From a bacterium (GTDB lineage Bacteria > Actinomycetota > Acidimicrobiia > Spongiisociales > JAENVV01), in the NCBI GenBank assembly GCA_024641305.1, contig JAHEDI010000010.1, positions 1 through 48,316 of the forward strand: 48,316 bases of DNA. The letters run 5' to 3'. Positions 1 through 7,984 of this stretch are shown here, one piece after another. How positions within the stretch are numbered: the stretch's first letter is position 1; every line of letters starts with the position of its first letter. Position numbers and translations under genes: made by a program. Under the pieces are notes generated by a model. That model had not been told where the DNA came from and did not search any database. It worked only from the letters and a program-made list of their open reading frames with translations.

Positions 1-83
1 TGTCCGTGATCATGCAAGTGTCCATGATCACGGCGGCTTTGGCGGCTCTCGTGGTGATCCCCGCTTTATTGCAGGAGGACTAA
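1..83 (+). CDS. C-terminal end of a membrane protein, probably RND/MMPL-type transporter (partial)
   Basis: The window opens inside a plus-strand reading frame whose last 26 codons run from position 3 to the TAA at 81-83. The tail is a hydrophobic helix (ITAALAALVVIPALL) followed by a short acidic end, QED. A final helix ending in a Pro-Ala-Leu-Leu motif is typical of the C-terminus of MMPL/RND exporters, which suggests a proton-driven lipid or drug exporter, but 26 residues cannot prove the family. The gene is cut by the window edge. It converges on the quinone-reductase gene on the minus strand, with about 85 bases between the stops in which I see nothing clear. Confidence 0.5.
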   Translation, partial: SVIMQVSMITAALAALVVIPALLQED

Positions 84-168
84 CCCAGATCGAGCGCCCA
101 CCGGCCAACCAACTCGAACCCGCGGCGTTCTTCGGGAGTCCCCCACCACCCGTGCACTACTCGACACG

Positions 169-1143
169 TCACAGTTCAATGACGATCTTGCCGGTCGCCT
201 TTCGATCCATGAGTGCTCGCAGGGCGGCCCCGGTATCTTCGAGCGGGTAGCGAGCCGAGATGTGGGGCCGGATGGTTCCTTCGTCGAACATCGCGACCAG
301 TTCCATCAGGTTCTGAGCGTTCCGTTTCGGCTCCCGGGCTACGAAGGAACCCCAGAACACCCCCCGGATGTCACATCCCTTCAATAGCGTCAAATTGAGC
401 GGTATCTTCGGGATGGGCCCAGCGGCAAACCCGATCACCAACAACCGGCCCTCCCAGGCCGTGGCCCGCAAGGCCGCCTCGGTGTAATCACCGCCGACCG
501 GGTCATAGACAATGTCCACTCCGGCGCCGCCCGTCAGATCCTTGGCCCTGACCTTCAGGTCTTCGGTCGAATAGTTGATGAGCTCGTCGGCACCATGCTC
601 TTTACAGACGGCCAACTTTTCATCGGTCGATGCGGCAGCGATTACCCGCAAACCCATGACCTTGCCCAACTCCACAGCCGCCAGGCCGACGCCTCCGGCT
701 GCCCCGAGAACCAGCAGGGTTTCGCCCGGTTGGGGGTCGGCGCGGTCTTTGAGTGCGTGATAGGAGGTCCCATAGGTCATCACGAAGGCGGCCGCGACGT
801 CCATCGGCATCGTCTCGGGAATGGGGATCACCGTACGAGCCTCGACGACGACTTGTTCGGCAAATCCGCCCCATCCGGGAAAGGCGATCACCCGATCACC
901 AACGGCCACATGATCGACCCCAGGGCCGATTTGGCCAACCGTTCCAGCTACCTCGCCCCCCGGGGAGAACGGCAAGTCAGGCTTGAACTGATAGAGGTTC
1001 TGGATGATGAGCGTGTCAGGAAAGTTGACCCCGGCTGCGCCGACCTTGATGACCACCTGGCCAGGGCCGGCCTGGAGGTCCGGTATGTCGGCGATCGTCA
1101 AAGCTTCGGGTGGGCCGTGCTCGGTACACAGAACTGCTCTCAT
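169..1143 (-). CDS. NADPH:quinone oxidoreductase-like MDR enzyme
   Basis: This 324-residue protein belongs to the medium-chain dehydrogenase/reductase superfamily, quinone oxidoreductase branch. These enzymes are cytoplasmic and reduce quinones or enoyl compounds with NADPH, without zinc. The N-terminal half has the GroES-like fold (GEVAGTVGQIGPGV, residues about 60-76). The nucleotide-binding motif GAAGGVGLAAVELGK lies near residue 150, and the C-terminus (GKIVIEL) is the usual family ending. The Cys-rich structural-zinc loop of alcohol dehydrogenases is absent. Length is normal for the family. It lies 43 bases downstream of the E2 gene on the same strand, so it may be the last gene of that operon and could act on acyl-CoA-derived enones. 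That role is inference. Confidence 0.85.
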   Translation of the reverse strand: MRAVLCTEHGPPEALTIADIPDLQAGPGQVVIKVGAAGVNFPDTLIIQNLYQFKPDLPFSPGGEVAGTVGQIGPGVDHVAVGDRVIAFPGWGGFAEQVVVEARTVIPIPETMPMDVAAAFVMTYGTSYHALKDRADPQPGETLLVLGAAGGVGLAAVELGKVMGLRVIAAASTDEKLAVCKEHGADELINYSTEDLKVRAKDLTGGAGVDIVYDPVGGDYTEAALRATAWEGRLLVIGFAAGPIPKIPLNLTLLKGCDIRGVFWGSFVAREPKRNAQNLMELVAMFDEGTIRPHISARYPLEDTGAALRALMDRKATGKIVIEL

Positions 1144-1186
1144 CCAGCCAGCCTACCGGATGGGATTCTCTCAGCTGAGTCGGAAC

Positions 1187-2446
1187 TCAAACAAGAAACA
1201 GCGCAGGCTCGGCAAGGTTCTCCATAAGACGCGCCATGAATTTCCGGCCAAGCGCACCATCGATCACCCGATGATCGTACGAGAGACTCAACGGCATCAT
1301 CGGCGCGACCACCACCGCTTCGCCACGCACCACGGCACTGTCCCTGGCCCGGCCAACCGACAAAATGGCTGTCGTTCCCAACGGAACAATCGGGGTGCCG
1401 TGGCCACCCCCTACCGCTCCGATGTTCGAAACCGTAAATGTCCCACCCGACAGATCGTCCGCAGCGAGGCTTCGGTCACTGGCGCCTGCACTCAACCTCA
1501 TAATCTCGCCGGCAATTTCGAGCACAGTGAGTTCCCCGGCGTCGTGAACCACCGGGACCATCAAACCGTTCGGCGTGTCAACCGCGACCGCGATGTGAAA
1601 CCGACGATGAAGGATGATCTCGTCGCCGCTTACCGTTGCGTTGAACTCCGGGAATTCGCCGAGGACGGGAACCACCGCTTTGACGACCAATGCCTCGAGG
1701 GTGACGTTCTGGCCGTGGCGGAGCGATAGCGCTTTACGAGCCTGAAGCAACCTTGTGGCATCCACATCATCGAACGTCGTGACCCTGGGAATCTCCGCCC
1801 AGGAGCGGCTCATTCGATCGGCGATGGTGCGGCGCAACTTCGTCATCGGGACCACCTCGGAATCACTTGAGGCGACGACGACTCGCGACGGTTGGTGGGG
1901 CACCGAGGCCGGCACCGCCACATCGGCCTTTTGCTCAACCGCACCCATAATGTCAGCTCTGGTTATCCGACCGTTCGGTCCGGTCCCGGTGAGGGCTGCC
2001 AAATCAACCCCTTGATCCCTGGCCAGCTTCCTGACTAGCGGAAGGGCGAGAACGGGGTTTCCCGACTCGCCGGAGCCTTGTGTCCGGGGACCGAGAATCG
2101 TGGATCCACTGCCGAAGCTGCCGACCAACGGGGGATCTTCCTCGACGCGTTCACGAAGATCGTCTGTCTCAGTCGGCGCCGACCCGGCATCATCACTCTC
2201 AGATGAGCCCGACCCATCGTCGATCACCGCCAGAACAGCTCCAACCGCAATGGTTTCACCGGCCTCAGCGCCGTGACGGACCACGATTCCGGCGACCGGA
2301 GCCGGCATCACAACGACCGTCTTGTCGGTTTCCACTTCAACGAGCGGTTCGTCAAGTCCTACTGGATCGCCCTCGGCGACCAGCCACGACACGATCTCTG
2401 CCTCGACGAGTCCCTCTCCAATATCGGGGAGCGTGAAGGTATGCAC
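1187..2446 (-). CDS. bkdC: 2-oxoacid dehydrogenase E2, lipoamide acyltransferase
   Basis: This is the 419-residue E2 core of a 2-oxoacid dehydrogenase complex. It carries the acyl group on a swinging lipoyl arm and transfers it to CoA. Residues 1-77 form one lipoyl domain with the modified lysine in VETDKTVV (Lys42). A Ser/Asp/Glu-rich linker covers about 78-128, the peripheral-subunit-binding domain about 130-168 (LPLVRKLARDQGVDL...GRITRADI), and the acyltransferase domain about 195-419 with the catalytic DHRVIDG motif (His392, Asp396). The GTG start overlaps the stop of E1 beta by one base (TAGTG), so the two are probably translationally coupled. The branched-chain assignment rests on separate E1 alpha and beta subunits and overall appearance; pyruvate or acetoin specificity is possible. 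No E3 gene is in the window. A LipM-like lipoylation enzyme is at 40849. Confidence 0.88.
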   Translation of the reverse strand: MHTFTLPDIGEGLVEAEIVSWLVAEGDPVGLDEPLVEVETDKTVVVMPAPVAGIVVRHGAEAGETIAVGAVLAVIDDGSGSSESDDAGSAPTETDDLRERVEEDPPLVGSFGSGSTILGPRTQGSGESGNPVLALPLVRKLARDQGVDLAALTGTGPNGRITRADIMGAVEQKADVAVPASVPHQPSRVVVASSDSEVVPMTKLRRTIADRMSRSWAEIPRVTTFDDVDATRLLQARKALSLRHGQNVTLEALVVKAVVPVLGEFPEFNATVSGDEIILHRRFHIAVAVDTPNGLMVPVVHDAGELTVLEIAGEIMRLSAGASDRSLAADDLSGGTFTVSNIGAVGGGHGTPIVPLGTTAILSVGRARDSAVVRGEAVVVAPMMPLSLSYDHRVIDGALGRKFMARLMENLAEPALFLV

Positions 2447-3423
2447 TATGCCTCCATCGCTCGCCGCGCCGCTGCGACAATTGACTCAGTGGTCGGCATG
2501 TACCGGTGTTCAGCCTTCTTCAACGGAATGGTGGTGTCCCAGCCGGCCACCCGTTCGACTGGCGCCCTGAGCGAATACAACGCCCGCTCCCCGATGAGAG
2601 CAGCTATCTCCGCCCCGAATCCGGCGGTCTTCGGTGCCTCTTGGACGACCACCGCCCGGCCGGTCTTCTGAACGGACTCGATGATCGTGTCTTCATCGAG
2701 GGGTCGCAAGGTTCGCAAGTCGATCATCTCGGCAGAGATCCCGTGGCCGGCCAGAACCCCGACGGCTTCCCGCACCTCATGGGTCATGGCTCCCCAGGTA
2801 ATAAGCGAGACGTCCGTGCCTTCCGACTCGATTCGGGCCTTGCCGATTTCGACGGTGTAATAGCCCTCAGGAACCTCTTCTCGCACGAGCCGGTACAGCC
2901 GGATTGGCTCAAGGAAAATAACCGGATCGGGCGAATCGATGGCGGCAAGCAACAACCCCTTCGCGTCATATGGGGTGGCCGGAATCACCACCTTCAGACC
3001 CGGTAGGTGGGCGTAAATCACTTCGGTGGATTCAGAATGATGTTCAGCGGCCCCGAATCCACCACCACAAGGCATTCGGATTACGAGAGGTGCAGTGAAC
3101 CGGTGCTGAGACCGATTCCGGATCCTGGCCACGTGGCTGAGGATCTGATCATATGCCGGATAGGAGAATCCCATGAATTGAATCTCGGCGACCGGACGCA
3201 AGCCGGCAACCGCCATACCAAACGCCGCCCCGACGATCCCGGACTCGGCAACTGGCGTGTCGATCACCCGTTGATCGCCGAACCGACCAAGGAGACCGTC
3301 GGTAATCCGAAACACTCCTCCGGTCTGGCCGACATCTTCCCCGATTACCAGGACCCGCTGGTCTTTGTCGAGTGCCGTGGCGAGGGCATCGGTAATGGCT
3401 CCAGCGAGGGTTAGTTCGCTCAC
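2446..3423 (-). CDS. bkdB: 2-oxoacid dehydrogenase E1 component, beta subunit
   Basis: This 325-residue protein is the beta half of the heterotetrameric thiamine-diphosphate E1 decarboxylase. The beginning TLAGAITDALATALDKD and the segment VLVIGEDVGQTGGVFR (about 24-39) are family hallmarks. RVIDTPVAESGIVGAAFGMA and EIQFMGFSYPAYDQI follow, and the transketolase C-terminal domain (SLITWGAMTHEVREAV, about 205-220, then the DLRTLRPLDEDTI segment) closes the protein. Length matches the family. The start is GTG, and GTGA overlaps the E1 alpha stop by 4 bases. The order alpha, beta, E2 in one overlapping operon implies stoichiometric expression of one complex. Substrate is most likely branched-chain 2-oxoacids from Val, Leu and Ile breakdown. 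Confidence 0.9.
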   Translation of the reverse strand: MSELTLAGAITDALATALDKDQRVLVIGEDVGQTGGVFRITDGLLGRFGDQRVIDTPVAESGIVGAAFGMAVAGLRPVAEIQFMGFSYPAYDQILSHVARIRNRSQHRFTAPLVIRMPCGGGFGAAEHHSESTEVIYAHLPGLKVVIPATPYDAKGLLLAAIDSPDPVIFLEPIRLYRLVREEVPEGYYTVEIGKARIESEGTDVSLITWGAMTHEVREAVGVLAGHGISAEMIDLRTLRPLDEDTIIESVQKTGRAVVVQEAPKTAGFGAEIAALIGERALYSLRAPVERVAGWDTTIPLKKAEHRYMPTTESIVAAARRAMEA

Positions 3424-4439
3424 GATTCAATCCCTTCTAGCTGGCGACGCAGATCTGGCGACATCTCCTCATACACGGCCCCGTAAATGTCCGCAGGAGA
3501 CGGAGAACCGAGCGACTCGGCCAACTCGACGGCTCGCTCAATCGTGGTGGCCGCCTTGGCTTGGACCGTCTCTTCCCAGTCGCTGTCCCAGGCGCCCTCA
3601 TTCTCGAGGTAGCGGCGCACCCGTTCAACCGGATCACGGTCATGGGCCGCCCGCTCTTCCTCGGGGTCTCGATACCGACCGGGATCATCGTTCGTTGTGT
3701 GGGGACCGATCCGATACGTCACCGCCTCGATCAGGGTCGCCCCATCGCCGGCTCTGGCCCGATCAGCCGCCTCTTTGGTGGCGGCGTACACCGCAAACAG
3801 GTCGTTCCCATCGACCTGCTCGCCGGCCATGCCATAGGCGTCGGCTTTCTGCGCGATGGTTGCCGAGGCGGTTTGGCGTTCCCTCGGCATCGAAATGGCA
3901 TATCCATTGTTCTGACATAAGAACACCGTCGGTGTCTTGAAGACACCAGCAAAGTTCATCGCCTCGTGAAAATCACCTTCAGAAGTAGCTCCATCACCGA
4001 AATAGGTGATTGCGATGCGACTTGTTCCTTGAAGCTTTTCGGCCCATGCGATGCCGACCGCATGGATCATGTGGGCGCCAACGGTGATCGATGGGGGAAG
4101 GACGTCGACATGTACCGGTGGGCGCCCACCCCGCTCGTCTCCCGACCGTGAAAGAAACAACACTTCCCACGGATACCCCTGCATCCACATGGCGGCCGCA
4201 TCCCGATACGTCGCCACCATCCAGTCGTTCGGATGCAACGCCGCGGCGGATCCAACCTGGGCCGCCTCCTGGCCGAGCAGAGGAGCATAGGTTGCCAACC
4301 GGCCCTGACGCTGAAGGGTGGTTCCCTTCTTGTCGTAGGCGCGTGCTTCAACCATGGCCCGGTACAACCGACGGGTGGTGTCGATATCGATGGGCGCCTC
4401 CCCGACAAGCCGCCCCTCCCGATCAAGAATGTTTCGCAT
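3420..4439 (-). CDS. bkdA: 2-oxoacid dehydrogenase E1 component, alpha subunit
   Basis: This 339-residue protein binds thiamine diphosphate and decarboxylates the 2-oxoacid together with the beta subunit. The ThDP motif begins GDGATSEGDFHEAMNF at residue 148 and ends with the Asn pair in CQNNGYAIS (177-178). The substrate-entry region LATYAPLLGQEAAQVGSA (48-65) and the phosphorylation-loop region YRIGPHTTNDDPGRYR (about 240-255) resemble branched-chain E1 alpha rather than pyruvate E1. It is the first gene of the operon. The 109 bases up to the 2-phosphoglycerate kinase gene must contain its promoter, but I cannot pick out clear boxes. The start ATG at 4439 is the first in frame and gives a normal family N-terminus. 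Confidence 0.9.
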   Translation of the reverse strand: MRNILDREGRLVGEAPIDIDTTRRLYRAMVEARAYDKKGTTLQRQGRLATYAPLLGQEAAQVGSAAALHPNDWMVATYRDAAAMWMQGYPWEVLFLSRSGDERGGRPPVHVDVLPPSITVGAHMIHAVGIAWAEKLQGTSRIAITYFGDGATSEGDFHEAMNFAGVFKTPTVFLCQNNGYAISMPRERQTASATIAQKADAYGMAGEQVDGNDLFAVYAATKEAADRARAGDGATLIEAVTYRIGPHTTNDDPGRYRDPEEERAAHDRDPVERVRRYLENEGAWDSDWEETVQAKAATTIERAVELAESLGSPSPADIYGAVYEEMSPDLRRQLEGIES

Positions 4440-4548
4440 ATCAAGCCAGGCTACTCGGCTCCGACTCGCTTTCCATCCGCCAAACCTGGTCGAGTCGGCG
4501 GTGATGGCCAGGCAAGGTCACCGCAAAACAATTCGGCCTGCATACGCC

Positions 4549-5481
4549 TCAGATCCCATCGACGGGTGACCCGGCGATGACCGCATCGACAATCATCTCG
4601 ACCACCCGTTGAATACTGTCGTCAAGTTGTTCCATGGCGATGACGGGTACTCCACGCTCTTCGGCGCACAAACGGATGTAACGATCGATTCGCCTCAGTT
4701 CATCGAACGCGTCCAAATAGCGATCGGCGCTGCGTTGACTGGCTTGCTCGGCCCTGGCAAGGAAATGGGCCCGGTGCACAGCGGCTTCATCGACTACGAG
4801 AACCATTTGGCAGATAACGGCCTCATTGGACCATTGAGAAACATCGGCATCGAAAAGGCCGGGGACCATGTGAACGCCCTCAACGACCAGACCCGACCCC
4901 TCCCGGATGGCCCGGTCGATGAGGCCCCGCACGCCGGTCGAAACCAAGTCGACCTGGCTCTGGAACCCAACGACCACGGGATCGTGATCAGCGGGGACGG
5001 GTGACCGCAGGGCCCGATGGGCGTCAAACGACGACAAGTGCAGCATGGGTGCCAGGGTATCCGGGACCAACTGGCGCATGACCTGGCGAACCGCGTCGGT
5101 GGGAATCACACTCGAAATCCTGAGGCGGGCGCCCACCTCACCGGCGACGGACGACTTGCCAACTCCCGGTGCGCCGCCCAGGAGAACGATGATCGGCTTT
5201 CCGCGCCGACGCGCCTTTAGCCACGCCAGGTAGCGATCGGCCGAACCCACCCCGAGATGCGCTTCGATGGATCGGGTTGTGATGTCCATGAGTTCATCGA
5301 CCGCCACCTCAGACAGGTTGCGTTCGATAAGGCGAGCTTCAGTCTCCTCGGCAATCGTGTAGGACATTTCTGGCTCGATCCCAACGACGATCATCGAAGA
5401 CGCCGCAACAAACTTCGAGAAGGGCAACGGGTTCTCGCGCCGATCGAGCACCCGTATATAACGTCCACCCGGGCTGACCAT
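4549..5481 (-). CDS. 2-phosphoglycerate kinase (first step to cyclic 2,3-diphosphoglycerate)
   Basis: This 310-residue protein has the two-part layout of 2-phosphoglycerate kinase. An ATP-cone-like N-terminal region (about 1-95) contains GIEPEMSYTIAEETEARL and the segment DELMDITTRSIEAHLG. A P-loop kinase domain follows, with Walker A GGAPGVGKS at residues 102-110 and the segment VIPTDAVRQVMRQ soon after. The known enzyme makes 2,3-diphosphoglycerate from 2-phosphoglycerate and ATP, in the cytoplasm. The second enzyme of that pathway, cDPG synthetase, lies 1.2 kb away at 6666-7964, which strengthens the call. The gene is divergent from a metallophosphoesterase with only 62 bases between the starts, which may share a control region. 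A generic AAA/zeta-like kinase is the alternative. Confidence 0.8.
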   Translation of the reverse strand: MVSPGGRYIRVLDRRENPLPFSKFVAASSMIVVGIEPEMSYTIAEETEARLIERNLSEVAVDELMDITTRSIEAHLGVGSADRYLAWLKARRRGKPIIVLLGGAPGVGKSSVAGEVGARLRISSVIPTDAVRQVMRQLVPDTLAPMLHLSSFDAHRALRSPVPADHDPVVVGFQSQVDLVSTGVRGLIDRAIREGSGLVVEGVHMVPGLFDADVSQWSNEAVICQMVLVVDEAAVHRAHFLARAEQASQRSADRYLDAFDELRRIDRYIRLCAEERGVPVIAMEQLDDSIQRVVEMIVDAVIAGSPVDGI

Positions 5482-5543
5482 CCGTGTCCGTCCCTTCTGC
5501 GGTGCCGATCGGCGCCACCCGCTCCAGCTAGTATGACATCTCG

Positions 5544-6380
5544 ATGCCCTCGCTGACGATCGCTCAACTGTCAGACCTTCACTGCGGTTCGCCGTACTTC
5601 GACCCTGATCTCCTTTCGGCAGCTGTTCACGAGATACTCGACCTGCAACCAGATCTCGTCGTCGTAGCGGGCGACCTCACCCAGGAAGGGTATGCCGAAG
5701 AATTCGAGACGGCCCGCGATGCGCTACGACCGCTTCGCGAAGCGCTCACCACGGTGATCGTTCCTGGCAACCATGATTCGAAGAACGTCGGCTATCTGCA
5801 CTTCCAGGATCATTTCGGGAAGGGCAACAACGAGTCAAAGGGCGACGTCTCCCTGTCCTTATCGAGCGACGCGTATCCCCGCCGAACGAAGGTGGTGGCT
5901 GTCGATAGTTCAAAACCGGACCTGGCCGAGGGCGAAATTGGACGAGCCCGGTACGAGTGGATCCGCCAGGAGTTCGGCGACGCGGCCGATCTGCGTCTCT
6001 TCGTGATGCATCATCACCTCGTGTCTGTTCCGGGGACCGGCCGCGAACGTAACATCGTTTGGGACGCCGGCGACGTCATGGCACTTCTCGAGGACGTGAA
6101 CGTCGATATCGTCCTGGCCGGCCACAAGCACGTCCCCCACGTCTGGCAGGTCGACCGCATGCTCATCATCAACAGCGGTACGGTTTCGTCCTACCGACTG
6201 AGGGGGTACACCCGGCCGTCGTACAACGTCGTTCGCATCGACGAACAGACCGTCGAAGTGACCCTGATGTACCCTGGAGCCGGACAACAGACGGCCGCCT
6301 ATTTCGATCGAACAACCACCGAACTCACCCGCAACCCGGATATGGCCGGCATGTTCTCGAAAGCAGCCTGGCGATGGTGA
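5544..6380 (+). CDS. Metallophosphoesterase (class III phosphodiesterase-like)
   Basis: This 278-residue protein carries the full set of calcineurin-like phosphoesterase motifs in order: SDLHCG (about 9-14), GDLTQEG (about 43-49), GNHDS (about 73-77), HHHL (about 155-158) and AGHKHVPH (about 192-199). These residues hold a two-metal centre (usually Fe/Mn) that hydrolyses phosphomonoesters or cyclic phosphodiesters. There is no signal peptide, so it should be cytoplasmic. It sits between the two cDPG biosynthesis genes and overlaps the next small gene by 7 bases. A role in opening or degrading cDPG, itself a cyclic phosphoanhydride, is an attractive but untested inference. A cyclic-nucleotide or phospholipid phosphodiesterase is equally possible from the motifs alone. 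Confidence 0.85.
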   Translation: MPSLTIAQLSDLHCGSPYFDPDLLSAAVHEILDLQPDLVVVAGDLTQEGYAEEFETARDALRPLREALTTVIVPGNHDSKNVGYLHFQDHFGKGNNESKGDVSLSLSSDAYPRRTKVVAVDSSKPDLAEGEIGRARYEWIRQEFGDAADLRLFVMHHHLVSVPGTGRERNIVWDAGDVMALLEDVNVDIVLAGHKHVPHVWQVDRMLIINSGTVSSYRLRGYTRPSYNVVRIDEQTVEVTLMYPGAGQQTAAYFDRTTTELTRNPDMAGMFSKAAWRW

Positions 6381-6676
6381 TCAGATTGTTCCTATCGGCT
6401 GTTGCGGAAGCAGACCTTGACGATCTTATCGCCATGTTCAAAGCAGACGTCGTACCCGCGTTCACGGCGGCGCCCGGGTGCCTGGGAATCGAGCTAATTC
6501 GGGCCGAAGCCGCCGGCGTCGGTGGCCTAATCGAGGGCGGCGTCATCATTCGCTGGGACTCTGCCGAATCCATGGAGACTGCTCTCACCGACCCGGCCGT
6601 CGTCGAGAGCCAGGAGCGGGTTCGGGCCCTGTTGCGCCGTGAACCGTTACGCAAAGTGTACGAAGTTATCTCTTAG
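6374..6676 (+). CDS. Small ABM-like (dimeric alpha-beta barrel) protein
   Basis: This 100-residue protein starts at the ATG at 6374, which overlaps the metallophosphoesterase stop by 7 bases. It reads as a ferredoxin-like alpha/beta barrel of the antibiotic-biosynthesis-monooxygenase/Dabb type: a strand (VIRLFLSAV), a helix (ADLDDLIAMFKADVVPAF), then PGCLGIELIRA, a strand (GGVIIRWDSAESMETAL) and a final helix and strand. The motif in which 'PGC' precedes a strand is common in these proteins. No catalytic residues can be assigned; family members include heme-degrading monooxygenases and non-enzymatic stress proteins. Its 3' end overlaps the convergent cDPG synthetase gene by 11 bases. Coupling to the phosphoesterase suggests co-expression. 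Confidence 0.7.
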   Translation: MVIRLFLSAVAEADLDDLIAMFKADVVPAFTAAPGCLGIELIRAEAAGVGGLIEGGVIIRWDSAESMETALTDPAVVESQERVRALLRREPLRKVYEVIS

Positions 6677-7964
6677 CGAGAACGTCTTCGATCCTCGCCA
6701 CGAGGCGATCGGTACCTCCCGTCACGATCACCCGATTGTGAATGAGACCAACCTCGATGCCCCGGTCGACTGCCCACGGGAGCACAAGGTCGACTGCGGC
6801 GGCCTTCACCTCGACAAGAAGCACATCGACCTCCGTGGCCGCCTCGAGATCGTCACGCAAACGGGTCCGATCAGAGAGACTGTGCACCACCTCAACCGCG
6901 CTCGCTCCCTGCCTGCGCAGATCGTCTACGAGCTGATGGCTGGCCCATTCGGGAGCGGTAGTAACGGCCAACACCCGCCGACCTCCAACCGGGAGCGACG
7001 GCTCCATCTCATAGCTGGCACTCATGATCGTCAGGTCCTGATTAAGCCGGGAAAGGACCACCTTCAGTGACTCGATGCGACCCGCGTCGTCAGATCCGGA
7101 ATCAATGACGACAGCCACAGAAGCGGTCCGGACCCGATACGGACCCAGATAGCCGGCCACGAACTCCGGATCGATATCGATCGGCATGACAAGAACGTGG
7201 GCATCGGTGCGAGCAGGAGGAATGGCCGTTCCGCTGCCCTCGAGGATCATCAACTCCGGGCTGAGCCGACCGGCCGCCGCCACCCCGGCTGCGAAATTGT
7301 GGATGTCGGTTTCGCCAGAAACCCCGGCCCCACAGCGAAAAGTACCGATCGTGTCGACACCAGCAAATACCGCATCTTCGACATAGTCAGAGGCTGCGTG
7401 CATGCCCCGTTCGGCCAACGCGGCCAACCCGGCAATCGATGGCGAGAACTCCCCTGCCCGCAGGACGGTCGGATGGGCCGGACCGCCTCGCCCCATCGTC
7501 ACAATGCATACCTGTCGCCCGGCATCACGCCAGAAACGCGCCAACTCAATCGCCACCGAAGTCTTGCCCGCACGTTTCCCGGTGCCCGTCACGGCGACGG
7601 TAGGCACCGTCGTAAGCTGCGGGAGCTCAGGAGGATCAAAACGATATCCGGCCCCCCGATAGCCGACTCCGCCTTGCAACGCCACCGATATGAGCTCAAA
7701 TCTCTTTCGATGATCGAGGACCGGTTCATCGCTGAGATCGATGACTACCTCGGGGTCATAGGTTTGAATGAACTCGGCAAGAACCCGGGACGGATCGCCC
7801 ACCCCGACCGGCATGGCGAGATCCGGTGGACGGTCGGTCTTTTCGGTTCCGCCGAGGAACACCGCTCCCACCACCAGATAGCCGTCGGCAGAAAGCGCCT
7901 CAAGAGCCCGTTCGACCACCGGCGGGTAGTGCTGACCGTCGATGAGTACCAGGCAGCGGTGCAT
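6666..7964 (-). CDS. cpgS: Cyclic 2,3-diphosphoglycerate synthetase
   Basis: This 432-residue protein matches, motif by motif as I recall it, the cDPG synthetase characterised from Methanothermus fervidus, which closes 2,3-diphosphoglycerate into its cyclic form at the cost of ATP. Recognisable blocks are LIDGQHYPPVVERA (7-20), FLGGTEK (36-42), DLSDEPVLDHRKRF (76-89), the P-loop TGTGKRAGKTS (126-136), MGRGGP (about 157-162), the Cys-containing FRCGAGVSG, EGSGTAIPP and, near the end, EVKAAAVDL. Length fits the archaeal enzyme. In methanogens cDPG accumulates to high levels as a thermoprotectant, osmolyte and phosphate store. Together with the 2-phosphoglycerate kinase at 4549 it completes a two-step route in a bacterial genome. 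FtsK lies 20 bases upstream (same strand), so the gene may be read through from there. Confidence 0.87.
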   Translation of the reverse strand: MHRCLVLIDGQHYPPVVERALEALSADGYLVVGAVFLGGTEKTDRPPDLAMPVGVGDPSRVLAEFIQTYDPEVVIDLSDEPVLDHRKRFELISVALQGGVGYRGAGYRFDPPELPQLTTVPTVAVTGTGKRAGKTSVAIELARFWRDAGRQVCIVTMGRGGPAHPTVLRAGEFSPSIAGLAALAERGMHAASDYVEDAVFAGVDTIGTFRCGAGVSGETDIHNFAAGVAAAGRLSPELMILEGSGTAIPPARTDAHVLVMPIDIDPEFVAGYLGPYRVRTASVAVVIDSGSDDAGRIESLKVVLSRLNQDLTIMSASYEMEPSLPVGGRRVLAVTTAPEWASHQLVDDLRRQGASAVEVVHSLSDRTRLRDDLEAATEVDVLLVEVKAAAVDLVLPWAVDRGIEVGLIHNRVIVTGGTDRLVARIEDVLAKR

Positions 7965-7984
7965 GCTGTGAGGCTACTGCGTGA

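Noticed and set aside
595-1227. Long plus-strand ORF opposite the quinone reductase
   Set aside because: Mirror of a clear MDR-family gene on the minus strand; no family motifs and no ribosome-binding site.
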